Under the pieces are notes generated by a model. It saw nothing but the letters and a program-made list of their open reading frames with translations, was not told the origin of the DNA and made no database searches. Shown piece by piece: positions 17,155-25,540 of a stretch of DNA of 64,000 nt; the stretch's first letter is position 1; each line of letters begins with the position of its first letter. The DNA lies in NCBI RefSeq assembly GCF_028765165.1, contig NZ_JARADB010000003.1:1250042-1314041 (forward strand). The letters are read 5' to 3'. Source of the DNA: Paenibacillus sp. MAHUQ-63 (GTDB taxonomy: Bacteria; Bacillota; Bacilli; Paenibacillales; NBRC-103111). The position numbers and the translations under genes are program-made.

Positions 17155-18809
17155 AAAAAGGTCTGATTTTCATTTTAACTATTCTGTGTCTTTTGTTGTC
17201 AATGGTAACACCGGTATTTGCTTCAGATGGCGTCTCCGACACTGCTAGATCGGAAACCAGCAATGCTGAAATCGGAAGAATAAACATAAGCACCATCCCC
17301 TTACCATCTTTTGCAAATAAAAACCTTTCTGGCACCTATACATACTCTGGAAAAGTACTCGTGTCTTATAAAACAGATAACGATCTCAACATATCCGATT
17401 TTTATAATATGGCTGTTCTCAACGATGATGGAACTGATTTCCAAGTTATATATTCTGGTGTAATACCGACAAAGCGCATCCGATATATGCCATTTCAGGA
17501 TAATAAACGAGTCTTATTGGGTGATTATGTACTGGAGTGCATACCTAATATTGACAAATGCAACAAAACCAACCTAATCCCCATCATTTACCCTTCGGCC
17601 ATTACAGATAATCCAGAAACCTATTGGTCAGAAATAATTATTGCACCTGACAACAAACATATGAGTTGGACTATACTCATGCCTGGTTGGAATGCTGCAT
17701 CCCTTATTGGTGTCTTGGAACGTAAAAAGGATAATTATGTTCTCGAAAACGTGCAAATCATTAGTTCTGTGCAAAGTTTTAAAAATGACCCGAATAATCC
17801 GGGATTTATTATTCCACTTGCAGTGCGAGGTGGTGAAGTTAAACAATTTGTAAATGGAGGAAATGCAATATCCATTGCAGGAGCAAGGGATTTTAGTACA
17901 ACGGATTCGATTTTGCAGGATTTGAATACAGGGAATGTTAATCAAATCACAAGAACACCTGGATATGATGAAACAACTATATTCTCTCCAGATGAACGTT
18001 TGGGAATCGTAATGAGCACGAGATTTTCAAAACATACAGACCCCGCCATATTTGGACTCTTGCCACGGCCGTACGGCGTAAAGACCTCCGCTGTTCCTAA
18101 CGGGATTCTATACCAATATGCAGTAGATGGTATACGCAAGTTCAGGCATGGCAACATTGGACCGGTATTAATTGATATTAACCGTTCAATGCAACAACCG
18201 GGATATCAAGGAGTACAACTCACAACTGATGAAAATTGGGTGTACTACTCCCCAATGTCTTGGCATCCGGACGGAAAACGTGCCATGTGGGGGGAGGGTT
18301 TTAGGGGGAGTAACGATTTACAAATGAGGCTTCAGAAAGTGGATCTTCTGGATTATAAGCCAGGGAAGCCTATACCTATTAAAAAAACGACTGATAACAT
18401 TCCTTATGGCATCAAAGACCTGTCTGTATTAAATTCTAATGATTCCCCTGTAGAAGGGAAAATTGCAGGAAAATATTCTGGATATATTTCTATACTTAAT
18501 CATAGTTCCCCGAATTTCACAGGATATTCAGACACACAGTATGTAAACTTTAGTGATGATGGCGTCAATTTCTACAATGGGTACGAGAAGGCAAATTATA
18601 ATTATTTAGGTGAAAGCCGATATGAAGCGAACATTCAATTGACCGGCGAAAAGCAGGGGGTAATGAATTTTAGGGCAACCTTCGGAGTAGCTTTTGGATC
18701 CAATCCTGCTAAGCTGTTATTTGGACCAGATGTTGACGGCAAGCCTAAGAGTTACGGATATGCTACCTATAACGGCGTCATGTTAAATATCGAGGACTTG
18801 TACGAATAG
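17151..18809 (+). CDS. Secreted TolB-like beta-propeller protein, function unknown
   Basis: 552 residues. The signal peptide KKGLIFILTILCLLLSMVTPVFA has a probable cut after VFA. The mature chain carries repeated blade-like motifs: FYNMAVLNDDGTDFQVI, then IIAPDNKHMSWTI, then TTIFSPDERLGIVMS, then MSWHPDGKRAMWGEG. These resemble PD40/TolB blades, so a six- or seven-blade propeller is likely; the last 120 residues may be a separate beta domain. It has GGAGG 8 bases before the ATG and stands between two carbohydrate regions. The gene looks more A+T rich than its neighbours, which may indicate acquisition. No enzymatic motif was found. Confidence 0.65.
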   Translation: MKKGLIFILTILCLLLSMVTPVFASDGVSDTARSETSNAEIGRINISTIPLPSFANKNLSGTYTYSGKVLVSYKTDNDLNISDFYNMAVLNDDGTDFQVIYSGVIPTKRIRYMPFQDNKRVLLGDYVLECIPNIDKCNKTNLIPIIYPSAITDNPETYWSEIIIAPDNKHMSWTILMPGWNAASLIGVLERKKDNYVLENVQIISSVQSFKNDPNNPGFIIPLAVRGGEVKQFVNGGNAISIAGARDFSTTDSILQDLNTGNVNQITRTPGYDETTIFSPDERLGIVMSTRFSKHTDPAIFGLLPRPYGVKTSAVPNGILYQYAVDGIRKFRHGNIGPVLIDINRSMQQPGYQGVQLTTDENWVYYSPMSWHPDGKRAMWGEGFRGSNDLQMRLQKVDLLDYKPGKPIPIKKTTDNIPYGIKDLSVLNSNDSPVEGKIAGKYSGYISILNHSSPNFTGYSDTQYVNFSDDGVNFYNGYEKANYNYLGESRYEANIQLTGEKQGVMNFRATFGVAFGSNPAKLLFGPDVDGKPKSYGYATYNGVMLNIEDLYE

Positions 18810-18955
18810 GACAAATAGGGCGCCTACAGTTTAGCCTATGATCAATGTCCTCATTTTTGATCGCTATTTTTCATGCCCCTTTGTCTATGATGGCAAAACT
18901 TAGCTGGCTTTCATACGACTATGGAGCTCTGCTTCCTTAATTAATAAAAATATAA

Positions 18956-18985
18956 TAGGCGTTCACCCAATAGAGTGAACGCCTA
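18956..18985 (+). terminator. Terminator after the secreted-protein gene
   Basis: TAGGCGTTCAC pairs with GTGAACGCCTA over an 8-base loop, followed by ATTTT. It lies 147 bases after the stop codon; nothing else is seen in 18810-18955. Confidence 0.65.
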
Positions 18986-19052
18986 ATTTTACTTTCGCTA
19001 GTTTCTACTAGGAGGAACAGCATTATCAAGGATATATTAAATGAAGAAAGGA

Positions 19053-19080
19053 GTCCCAAACTCATCTATGACTTTGGGAC
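19053..19080 (-). terminator. Terminator of the catabolic operon
   Basis: GTCCCAAA pairs with TTTGGGAC just beyond the dehydratase stop codon. A second copy with its flanks occurs at 56071-56100 as part of the partial gene duplication. Confidence 0.6.
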
Positions 19081-19103
19081 AGCCACATTCTGGTTTATTG
19101 CCG

Positions 19104-21137
19104 CTATGTGCCAAGATGCTCCATATGGCTGTTACCGCCTCCGCTATTTTTCCGCTCGCGTTCCAGCATGTCCAAATACGTATGTCCGGCATTTAGTACT
19201 TCAATAATGCGATCGACATCGTAAACGCTCCCCCGCCACGTCCCCCCGCTTGCCGCTTGCAGCGCTGCCCATAGACGAGTATCATCCGGCAGCTTAGGAT
19301 CAGGCGAGAGCTCAGGGTGGGACGAACGTTTGGCCAGTATGGCAGCTCCCTCCTCAGGACTAAAACGCTCTTCTCCTTGACCGATAAAGTGGACGGTTCC
19401 TTCCAGCCGGGTTATATCGATTTTCACTTCTAGTAAATCCCCGTTACACAGCTTTCCGATCGGTCCGCCCGCCAGCGCTTCAGGACCTATATGGCCAATG
19501 CATGCCCCCGTCGATACGCCGGAAAACCGGGCATCCGTAAGCAATGTGACATATTTGCCGAAGGGCAGATGTTTTAATGCCGAGGTAAGCTGATACGTCT
19601 CTTCCATGCCTGTACCGGACGGCCCTCTGCCGATTAGCACCATAATATCGCCTTCGGAAATGCGGCCGTCTTTTATCGCTTTAACTGCCGATTTCTCCGT
19701 TGTAAATACTTTCGCGCGTCCGGTATGGTGATATACACCGTCTTCTCCTACAACTTCAGGGTCAATGGCGGTCGATTTAATGACTGAGCCCTCAGGAGCA
19801 ATATTTCCGATAGGAAATGTCACTGTGGACGTAAGCCCCCTGCTCTTGGCCTTGGCTGAGCTCATAATAATATCATCCGCATCAATACCGTCCGTTTCCT
19901 TCAAATGCCGGCGTATCTGATGACGCCGCTCCGAGGATTCCCACCAATCCAAGAGGACGCCGAGGCTCTCGCCAGCCACCGTTGTCACCGATTCATCAAG
20001 CAGCCCCAGCTTCCTTAAGTGAAGCATGACTTCCGGCACGCCTCCAGCCATAAATACGCGAACCGTCGGGTGATATTCCGGACCGTTCGGCAGCACGCTT
20101 ACGAGGCGCGGCACACTTTTGTTGATTCGGTTCCAATCGGTCACGTCCGGGATGCGGCATTTTGCCGCATGGGCAACTGCCGGGATGTGAAGCAGCAAAT
20201 TGGTTGAACCGCCGAACGCAGCATGAACGACCATTGCGTTGTTGATGGCCGCATCGGTTAGGATATGGCTCATATGGATGCCTTTCGCCTGCATCCAATA
20301 GATGGCTCTCGCGGACTGTCTGGCGATATTGCGCCAGAGCGCCTGCCCTGACGGGGCCAGCGCTGAATGCGGTAAAGACATGCCCAGCGCCTCCGCCACG
20401 ACCTGCGCGGTCGCTGCCGTTCCAAGGAACTGACAGCCGCCGCCTGGGGTGGCGCAGGTACGGCAGCCCATATCCGCCGCTTCCTGCAGCGAAATCTGCC
20501 CTTGCGAATAGCGGGCGCCAATCGTTTGAATCTTGGCGGCATCTTCACCGTTGGTGGGGGGCAAAGTTACACCCCCAGGGACGATAATGCCCGGCAAATC
20601 ATGAATACCGGCAAGAGCGATCATGGTAGCAGGAAGCCCTTTGTCGCAAGTCGCGATGCCGATCACACCGCTGCGTGTCGGCAAGGATCGCACGAGCCTC
20701 CGGTACACGATAGCGGCATCGTTGCGATACGGCAGCGAATCGAACATCCCCGTCGTGCCTTGCGAACGCCCGTCGCAAGGATCGCTCACATAGCCTGCGA
20801 ACGGAACTCCGCCAAGTTCGGTAATCTCTAGCGCCGCCTCTTTCGTGAGAAGGCCGACTTCCCAGTGGCCGGTATGATATCCAAGGGCGATAGGCGTACC
20901 GTCCTCTGCGCGTAAACCGCCTTGTGTGCTGAGAATGAGCACTTGCTTCCCGTTCAAACGGTCCGGCTGCCAACCCATGCCGACGTTCTGGCTCAAGCCG
21001 AACAAATCGCCGCTCGGCCAGTTGAGCAGCATGTCGCTCGTCAACGGCAGCGAGCCTTGGGGACCCGCTGCATGGGTTTGCAATCGGTAGCTTTCGTGAT
21101 CTTCCTGACCCATAATATATGTCCATGCATCGCTCAA
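19104..21137 (-). CDS. yjhG: YjhG/YagF-family dehydratase (IlvD/Edd superfamily), sugar-acid type
   Basis: 677 residues, close along its whole length to E. coli YjhG/YagF, which dehydrate D-xylonate to 2-keto-3-deoxy-pentonate. Cysteines expected to hold the Fe-S cluster occur in SDPCDGR, TCDKGLPA and CATPGGGC, and the family blocks HAAFGGSTNLLLHIPA, GNIAPEGSVIKSTAIDP and DARFSGVSTGACIGH are intact. It starts at a TTG six bases after GAGGGGGG. It is the last gene of an SDR, isomerase, SDR, dehydratase operon, so its substrate is probably an aldonic acid made by one of the dehydrogenases. No KDG-type aldolase lies nearby. A part of this gene is duplicated at 56 kb. Confidence 0.85.
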   Translation of the reverse strand: MSDAWTYIMGQEDHESYRLQTHAAGPQGSLPLTSDMLLNWPSGDLFGLSQNVGMGWQPDRLNGKQVLILSTQGGLRAEDGTPIALGYHTGHWEVGLLTKEAALEITELGGVPFAGYVSDPCDGRSQGTTGMFDSLPYRNDAAIVYRRLVRSLPTRSGVIGIATCDKGLPATMIALAGIHDLPGIIVPGGVTLPPTNGEDAAKIQTIGARYSQGQISLQEAADMGCRTCATPGGGCQFLGTAATAQVVAEALGMSLPHSALAPSGQALWRNIARQSARAIYWMQAKGIHMSHILTDAAINNAMVVHAAFGGSTNLLLHIPAVAHAAKCRIPDVTDWNRINKSVPRLVSVLPNGPEYHPTVRVFMAGGVPEVMLHLRKLGLLDESVTTVAGESLGVLLDWWESSERRHQIRRHLKETDGIDADDIIMSSAKAKSRGLTSTVTFPIGNIAPEGSVIKSTAIDPEVVGEDGVYHHTGRAKVFTTEKSAVKAIKDGRISEGDIMVLIGRGPSGTGMEETYQLTSALKHLPFGKYVTLLTDARFSGVSTGACIGHIGPEALAGGPIGKLCNGDLLEVKIDITRLEGTVHFIGQGEERFSPEEGAAILAKRSSHPELSPDPKLPDDTRLWAALQAASGGTWRGSVYDVDRIIEVLNAGHTYLDMLERERKNSGGGNSHMEHLGT

Positions 21138-21161
21138 CGCAATCCCCCCTCGCTCAACGCA

Positions 21162-21947
21162 TTATTTCCAACAAACAATCGTCTCGCCCGTTAACGCATC
21201 GGATTGCGGGCCGCACAGGAACATTACGATATCCGACATATCCTCAGGCTGGGCAACTTTCTGCAAGCGCGAGCGGTCATCTTGCTCTGTGACCGTTCGC
21301 GTCGCCAGAAAACGAGCTGTGTAGGTCGGAGCTGGAGATATACAGTTAACGTTCACGTCGTACGGCCGCAGCTGCTCAGCTAAACTGCGCGTATATTGCG
21401 AGATGCCCATTTTGGCTGCTGCATAAATGATCCCCTCGCGAACGGGAAGATGACCGGCAATCGAGCCAACGTTCACAATTTTACCGCAGCGGCGTTCACG
21501 CATATGGAGACCTGCGAATTTACACGCATACATGGTTGACAGTAAATTACGATCTACGACGGAACGAATATCCTCCACAGAAATATCCAACGCATCATTG
21601 GGATCCGGACGCGGCGTACGCATGCCGATGTCTCCCCCGGCATTGTTCACTAAAATATCCAGCGAGCCGAGCGCTGCAATAGATTGCTCTATGAGCGCTT
21701 TGACTTGCTCCGGATCGGACAATTCCGCCGCGATAAAGTGTGCCTTCACGCCATGCTTAGAAGCGATTTCCTGCGCTACGGCACTGCCGGACGGCGCCTC
21801 ATTAAAGCGCGCCGCTGCCGCTTCATTCACATCATGAATAATGACATTAGCGCCCGCACGCGCTAAATCAACAGCGTATTGCCTTCCAAGACCTCTGCTG
21901 GAACCGGTTACAAGAGCATTTTTACCTGTCAGATCGATCCATGTCAT
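21162..21947 (-). CDS. Short-chain dehydrogenase/reductase
   Basis: 261 residues with a full SDR signature: NAD(P) loop TGSSRGLG, NNAG, the catalytic Ser in VGSIAGHL and the YAAAK Tyr/Lys pair. It should oxidise or reduce a sugar-type alcohol in the cytoplasm. The start at 21947 is preferred (GAGGTG six bases upstream) over an ATG at 21956. It sits 24 bases before the dehydratase gene, so it may form the lactone or aldonic acid fed to that enzyme, which is inference. The C-terminus GETIVCWK departs from the usual VDGG ending. Confidence 0.8.
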   Translation of the reverse strand: MTWIDLTGKNALVTGSSRGLGRQYAVDLARAGANVIIHDVNEAAAARFNEAPSGSAVAQEIASKHGVKAHFIAAELSDPEQVKALIEQSIAALGSLDILVNNAGGDIGMRTPRPDPNDALDISVEDIRSVVDRNLLSTMYACKFAGLHMRERRCGKIVNVGSIAGHLPVREGIIYAAAKMGISQYTRSLAEQLRPYDVNVNCISPAPTYTARFLATRTVTEQDDRSRLQKVAQPEDMSDIVMFLCGPQSDALTGETIVCWK

Positions 21948-21973
21948 CCTGATCACCTCATGGGATTAGTGCG

Positions 21974-22945
21974 TTATGCATAACGCTTGATGATGCTCGA
22001 TAAATAAGTTATGCCGGCATTCAATTCTTCCAACTCGTATGCGGCGATGACATCAGCCGGTGCGCCCTTCTCGAAAGGTGTTTGCCAATCCCCATTATTT
22101 CTCGCATGATTCTTGACAAACCGCAGCAGGCCAGTGAGCTGACGTGCCGAACGTTCCGGGTATTCGTTCCAGAAATCTTCCTGCAGCACACGTACATGCC
22201 TCGCTTCCAAAGCACCGTGTTCGACCGACATCGTAACCTGCGGATTCACTTCGTCAAAAATTCCCAGCAATTCGGGAAAGTTGATAACCCCTTGCCCTAA
22301 CGGCTTCCTCACTAAGCGGTATCCTTCTTCGGAGGAATAAATGGCATATTCCTTGAGATGGACATTCTTCACATAGGGGGCTACCCGGCGAAAAAATTCG
22401 ACCGGCTCCTCGGCCGTGGCCAGCGGATTGCCTGTATCGAGCGTGATGCCAAATTTCTTCGAACTGATGTTTTCGCATAACCAAAGCAATTCCTCAGAAG
22501 CCAAATCCTGGTGGTTCTCCACAGCCAAATTAGCGCCTGCCGGGTTTGCAGAATCCATCACTTCCTGGAAAGAACGAAGGATAGATTGCAAGAAAGGCTG
22601 CCAGGAGCCAACCATATGTCTGCGGTCCCCGCCGAACTTCGCCCCGCCCACAACCGTTCTCACCGTAAGGGCGCCAACCCGGTCAGCCATCTGCAGCGCA
22701 TCCTTGAGGTGGCCGGGATCAAATCCTCCGGTGGCAACGTTTATGAACAGCCCTTTGTCACGTGCATATTCGGCCGCTTCGTCGGCATCGGTGCTTTGCA
22801 AAATATCGTACGGAATTTCGCTGCCCTGAAGCCCGTATGACTCGGCCATCTGCAGCAGCTCTTTCGCCGTAATGCGTTTCCGGTCGGCTGCCGGGTGAAT
22901 GCCCATCGCATAAACAGTTCCGTAAGCCGTAAGTCCGAATCTCAT
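21974..22945 (-). CDS. Sugar phosphate isomerase/epimerase family protein (TIM barrel)
   Basis: About 323 residues of the AP-endonuclease-2 type barrel. Metal ligands typical of the family are seen in AVENHQDL, TLDTGNPLA, NVHLKEY and SVEHGA. Family members isomerise or epimerise sugars and inositol derivatives, or act as 3-dehydro-sugar enzymes. Two ATGs (22951, 22945) follow AGGAGG; the second has the better 9-base spacing. Its place between two SDRs points to a step interconverting keto-sugars. Confidence 0.75.
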   Translation of the reverse strand: MRFGLTAYGTVYAMGIHPAADRKRITAKELLQMAESYGLQGSEIPYDILQSTDADEAAEYARDKGLFINVATGGFDPGHLKDALQMADRVGALTVRTVVGGAKFGGDRRHMVGSWQPFLQSILRSFQEVMDSANPAGANLAVENHQDLASEELLWLCENISSKKFGITLDTGNPLATAEEPVEFFRRVAPYVKNVHLKEYAIYSSEEGYRLVRKPLGQGVINFPELLGIFDEVNPQVTMSVEHGALEARHVRVLQEDFWNEYPERSARQLTGLLRFVKNHARNNGDWQTPFEKGAPADVIAAYELEELNAGITYLSSIIKRYA

Positions 22946-22969
22946 ATGCATATGCCTCCTTTTGGATCC

Positions 22970-23731
22970 TTATTCAGATGTCCAACCGCCGTCAATCACG
23001 ATCGCCGAGCCCGTCATGAAGCTGGACAGATCTGAGGCCAGATATACCATCAGCCCTGTTAACTCCTTAGGCTCCCCCCAACGCTTGATTGGCAGGTGAT
23101 CCAAGAAAAATCGATTTGCATCCGGATTGTTAATGACAGCTTGGTTGATGTCCGTAGCAAAAGGCCCCGGGCAAACGGCGTTGGCCGTTATGTTATGCTC
23201 AGCCCACTCAAGCGCCATGACCTTCGTCAATTGGATCAATCCGCCTTTGCTGGAGCAATAAGCGGACCGTTCAGGGAGGGCCACCGTCCCCAGCATGGAG
23301 GCAATATTTATAATTCTTCCGAATTTTTGTTTGATCATTTGCGGAACGACCGCTTTGGCGCACAAAAAAGGCGCTTTCAAATTCGTCGTCTGAACAAGAT
23401 CCCAGCTCTGTTCGTCATAATCGAGAATCGGTTTGCGCACATTAACTCCGGCATTATTAATCAAAATATCCAAACGCCCGAAGGTGTTCACGATTGTGTG
23501 AGTTATAGCTTCCATTTGCCGAAAGTCCGTCACATCTGCGGCAAGCCCCAGCGTGTCTCTGCCTGTTTCCTTGCGAATCGCATCCGCTGCCGATTGCGCT
23601 TTGCGCTCATCCCGGCTTGTCACAACGACACTTGCGCCTGCATCCGCTAACGCACGAGAGAACTCCAGCCCAAGTCCCTGGCAGCCGCCAGTAATGAGTG
23701 CAACCTTCCCATTCAGCTTGAAATCACTCAT
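22970..23731 (-). CDS. SDR oxidoreductase, KduD/gluconate 5-dehydrogenase-like
   Basis: 253 residues: TGGCQGLG nucleotide loop, NNAGVN, catalytic Ser in IASMLGTV, YCSSK, and the closing VIDGGWTSE. The layout matches 2-deoxy-D-gluconate 3-dehydrogenase and gluconate 5-dehydrogenase. It is first in the four-gene catabolic operon and follows a TATAAT box by about 45 bases. Starts at 23731 (ATGAGTGATTTC) or 23743 are both possible after GAGGGGG. It probably performs the first oxidation of the imported sugar or the last reduction of a keto-acid. Confidence 0.8.
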   Translation of the reverse strand: MSDFKLNGKVALITGGCQGLGLEFSRALADAGASVVVTSRDERKAQSAADAIRKETGRDTLGLAADVTDFRQMEAITHTIVNTFGRLDILINNAGVNVRKPILDYDEQSWDLVQTTNLKAPFLCAKAVVPQMIKQKFGRIINIASMLGTVALPERSAYCSSKGGLIQLTKVMALEWAEHNITANAVCPGPFATDINQAVINNPDANRFFLDHLPIKRWGEPKELTGLMVYLASDLSSFMTGSAIVIDGGWTSE

Positions 23732-23775
23732 AGGTTTATACATCCCCCTCACATACGTATTTCTTCTCGTTTTTA

Positions 23776-23838
23776 ATTATAATCACGCGGGGATTGAGAC
23801 TGAATGGAATATTTTTGGGCACATCCGTAAATTTTTTT
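23776..23838 (-). promoter_or_regulatory. Promoter with long shared operator upstream of the catabolic operon
   Basis: TATAAT lies at 23781-23776. From 23801 to 23838 a 38-base block (core TTTTTGGGC, then CCGTAAAT on the plus strand) is nearly the same as the block at 31997-32034 upstream of the binding-protein operon. Its distance from the -10 box is 20 bases here and 21 there. That fits an activator covering the -35 region, probably the AraC-type regulator encoded at 23897. Confidence 0.6.
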
Positions 23839-23856
23839 GAATCCATACAATAAGAA

Positions 23857-23891
23857 AAACCCTTGCCTTCCTCCTGGAAGTTAAGGGCTTT
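23857..23891 (-). terminator. Terminator after the second response regulator gene
   Basis: AAGCCCTT and AAGGGTT arms with an inner CTTCC/GGAAG stem are followed on the minus strand by TTTTTC. It separates the sensing trio from the catabolic operon. Confidence 0.6.
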
Positions 23892-23896
23892 GTTCG

Positions 23897-25534
23897 TCAT
23901 GGTTGAATGATTTTGCTTGGGACGATTTGAAACTTCTTTTTGAAGCACTTGCTAAAATAGTAGGGATCCGAGTAGCCTACGCTTTGCGAGACGTCGACAA
24001 TTTTAAGCGAGACCAGCCCTTCGGGCGGCACATCTCTCAGCATCTCCATAGCGCGATCCAGCCGCAAATCGGATAAATATTCCGTAAACGATTTTCCTGT
24101 TTCCTTTTTGAAAATATGGCTTAGATAGCTCGGGTTGGCGCATATACTGCGAGCTGCTTGCTGTAACGTCAACGACTCCTCGGCAAAGTGCTCTTCAATA
24201 TACGCAATGGCTTTACTTACGATATCGGAACCTTTGAAATTCGCCAAATAGTTATCCAGCTCTGTAAACACAATTTGTTTAAAAAAGAGCTGGAGCCACT
24301 GCTGCAACCCGGAGATGGTTTCCAGGCTATGCATCTGCCTAAACAACGGATGACGGTCCGTCATCCATCCGCTCGGCAGCGTGCCCCCACGTTCCAGAAT
24401 GACGGCGCTGCCGAGCGAAACACACTCCATCAAGACGAATACAGCGATCTCTTTGCTCGCCTGACTGATGACGAGTCTTGAACAAACTTTGTCGATTTTT
24501 TCGGCAATCGCTTCCCGATTCTTATTACGAATGGCCGTTATCCATTCCGTTCGATCTATTGGAAGAGAGAAGACGGCTTCTACCGGTTCTTCTTGATTTT
24601 GCGCGTATGTGATAACCCGGTTGCCGCCTTTCGTAAATTTATATTTTAAGACATACACCGCCTCCGAATACGAGAGGTGCACTTGGCTTAAACTTTCATA
24701 CGTTTGCCCCAAAGCGAGCGTAACGCCAAGATGCATTCTTTGATCGATGAAGCTGCGGGCTTGGTCGCAAAGCTCAATTAACGCTTGGTCCTGAGCATGG
24801 CTGTGCCCGACCAACATTGCAATCTTTTTGTCCTCTCCGTCGATCACCGCGCAATAAATACCCGACGCTTCGAAGGTATCCTGTAAAATGTTCTTAACCA
24901 CAAATCGCCACAGCTGCCGCTCTTGTTCCTTGGTATAACGAACATTTAGCTCATCGATTTCGACGACAAAGGCGGCATATCCTTGCGCATGCTGCGGAAT
25001 GTCATAATACTGGGCATGCCGATACAGCGTCTCCGGACTGTCTGACGGCTCATAAAGCAGAAGTTGACGGACAAAATGGTCTCTTAACAAGGGCTTCGAT
25101 CGTTCTACTTGTTCCTTCAGATCTTTAACGTTAAGAGAGGATTGCATGTCCTGTAAATGCTCTTGGCGAATTTCCGTTAAAGCTTGGCTAAGCTCATCTT
25201 CATCGACGGGCTTTAGCAAATAGTAAGACGCCCCTAACGTTATCGCAGCCTGTGCATACTCGAATATATCGTAGCTTGTTATAAATATCACTTTTGTCGC
25301 AATATGCGAAGATCTTAATGCTTCTACGAAATCTAATCCAGTCATGCCCGGCATGTTAATATCAGCGAGGATCAAATCATATTGCTCTTGTCGCGCAAGC
25401 TCCAGAGCTTGGGAACCGTTCTCTGCTTCTTGCTCGATGGTGTACCCGAGAGCCTCCCAATCAATCAAATTGATCAGAAGCTTACGGAAATAATATTCAT
25501 CATCAACGATCAATACGCGTAATTTCGGGTTCAT
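23897..25534 (-). CDS. Response regulator with AraC-type DNA-binding domain (YesN family)
   Basis: 545 residues. The receiver domain has VDDE, the phospho-acceptor Asp in LILADINMPG, Thr in FITSYD and Lys in LLKPVD. A linker of about 300 residues precedes the AraC domain with helices LTLQQAARSICANPSYLSHI and VVDVSQSVGYSDPYYFSKCF near the C-terminus. It is 6 bases downstream of its kinase. The repeated operator at 23801 and 31997 is its best candidate target, which would link uptake and catabolism. Confidence 0.9.
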   Translation of the reverse strand: MNPKLRVLIVDDEYYFRKLLINLIDWEALGYTIEQEAENGSQALELARQEQYDLILADINMPGMTGLDFVEALRSSHIATKVIFITSYDIFEYAQAAITLGASYYLLKPVDEDELSQALTEIRQEHLQDMQSSLNVKDLKEQVERSKPLLRDHFVRQLLLYEPSDSPETLYRHAQYYDIPQHAQGYAAFVVEIDELNVRYTKEQERQLWRFVVKNILQDTFEASGIYCAVIDGEDKKIAMLVGHSHAQDQALIELCDQARSFIDQRMHLGVTLALGQTYESLSQVHLSYSEAVYVLKYKFTKGGNRVITYAQNQEEPVEAVFSLPIDRTEWITAIRNKNREAIAEKIDKVCSRLVISQASKEIAVFVLMECVSLGSAVILERGGTLPSGWMTDRHPLFRQMHSLETISGLQQWLQLFFKQIVFTELDNYLANFKGSDIVSKAIAYIEEHFAEESLTLQQAARSICANPSYLSHIFKKETGKSFTEYLSDLRLDRAMEMLRDVPPEGLVSLKIVDVSQSVGYSDPYYFSKCFKKKFQIVPSKIIQP

Positions 25535-25540
25535 AGAGAG

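Noticed and set aside
20502..21126. Long alternative frames on both strands over the dehydratase gene
   Set aside because: They are Arg-rich shadows of a G+C-rich gene whose own frame matches a known family throughout.
23096..23650. 184-codon plus-strand frame
   Set aside because: Antisense to a well-supported SDR gene, with no start signals.
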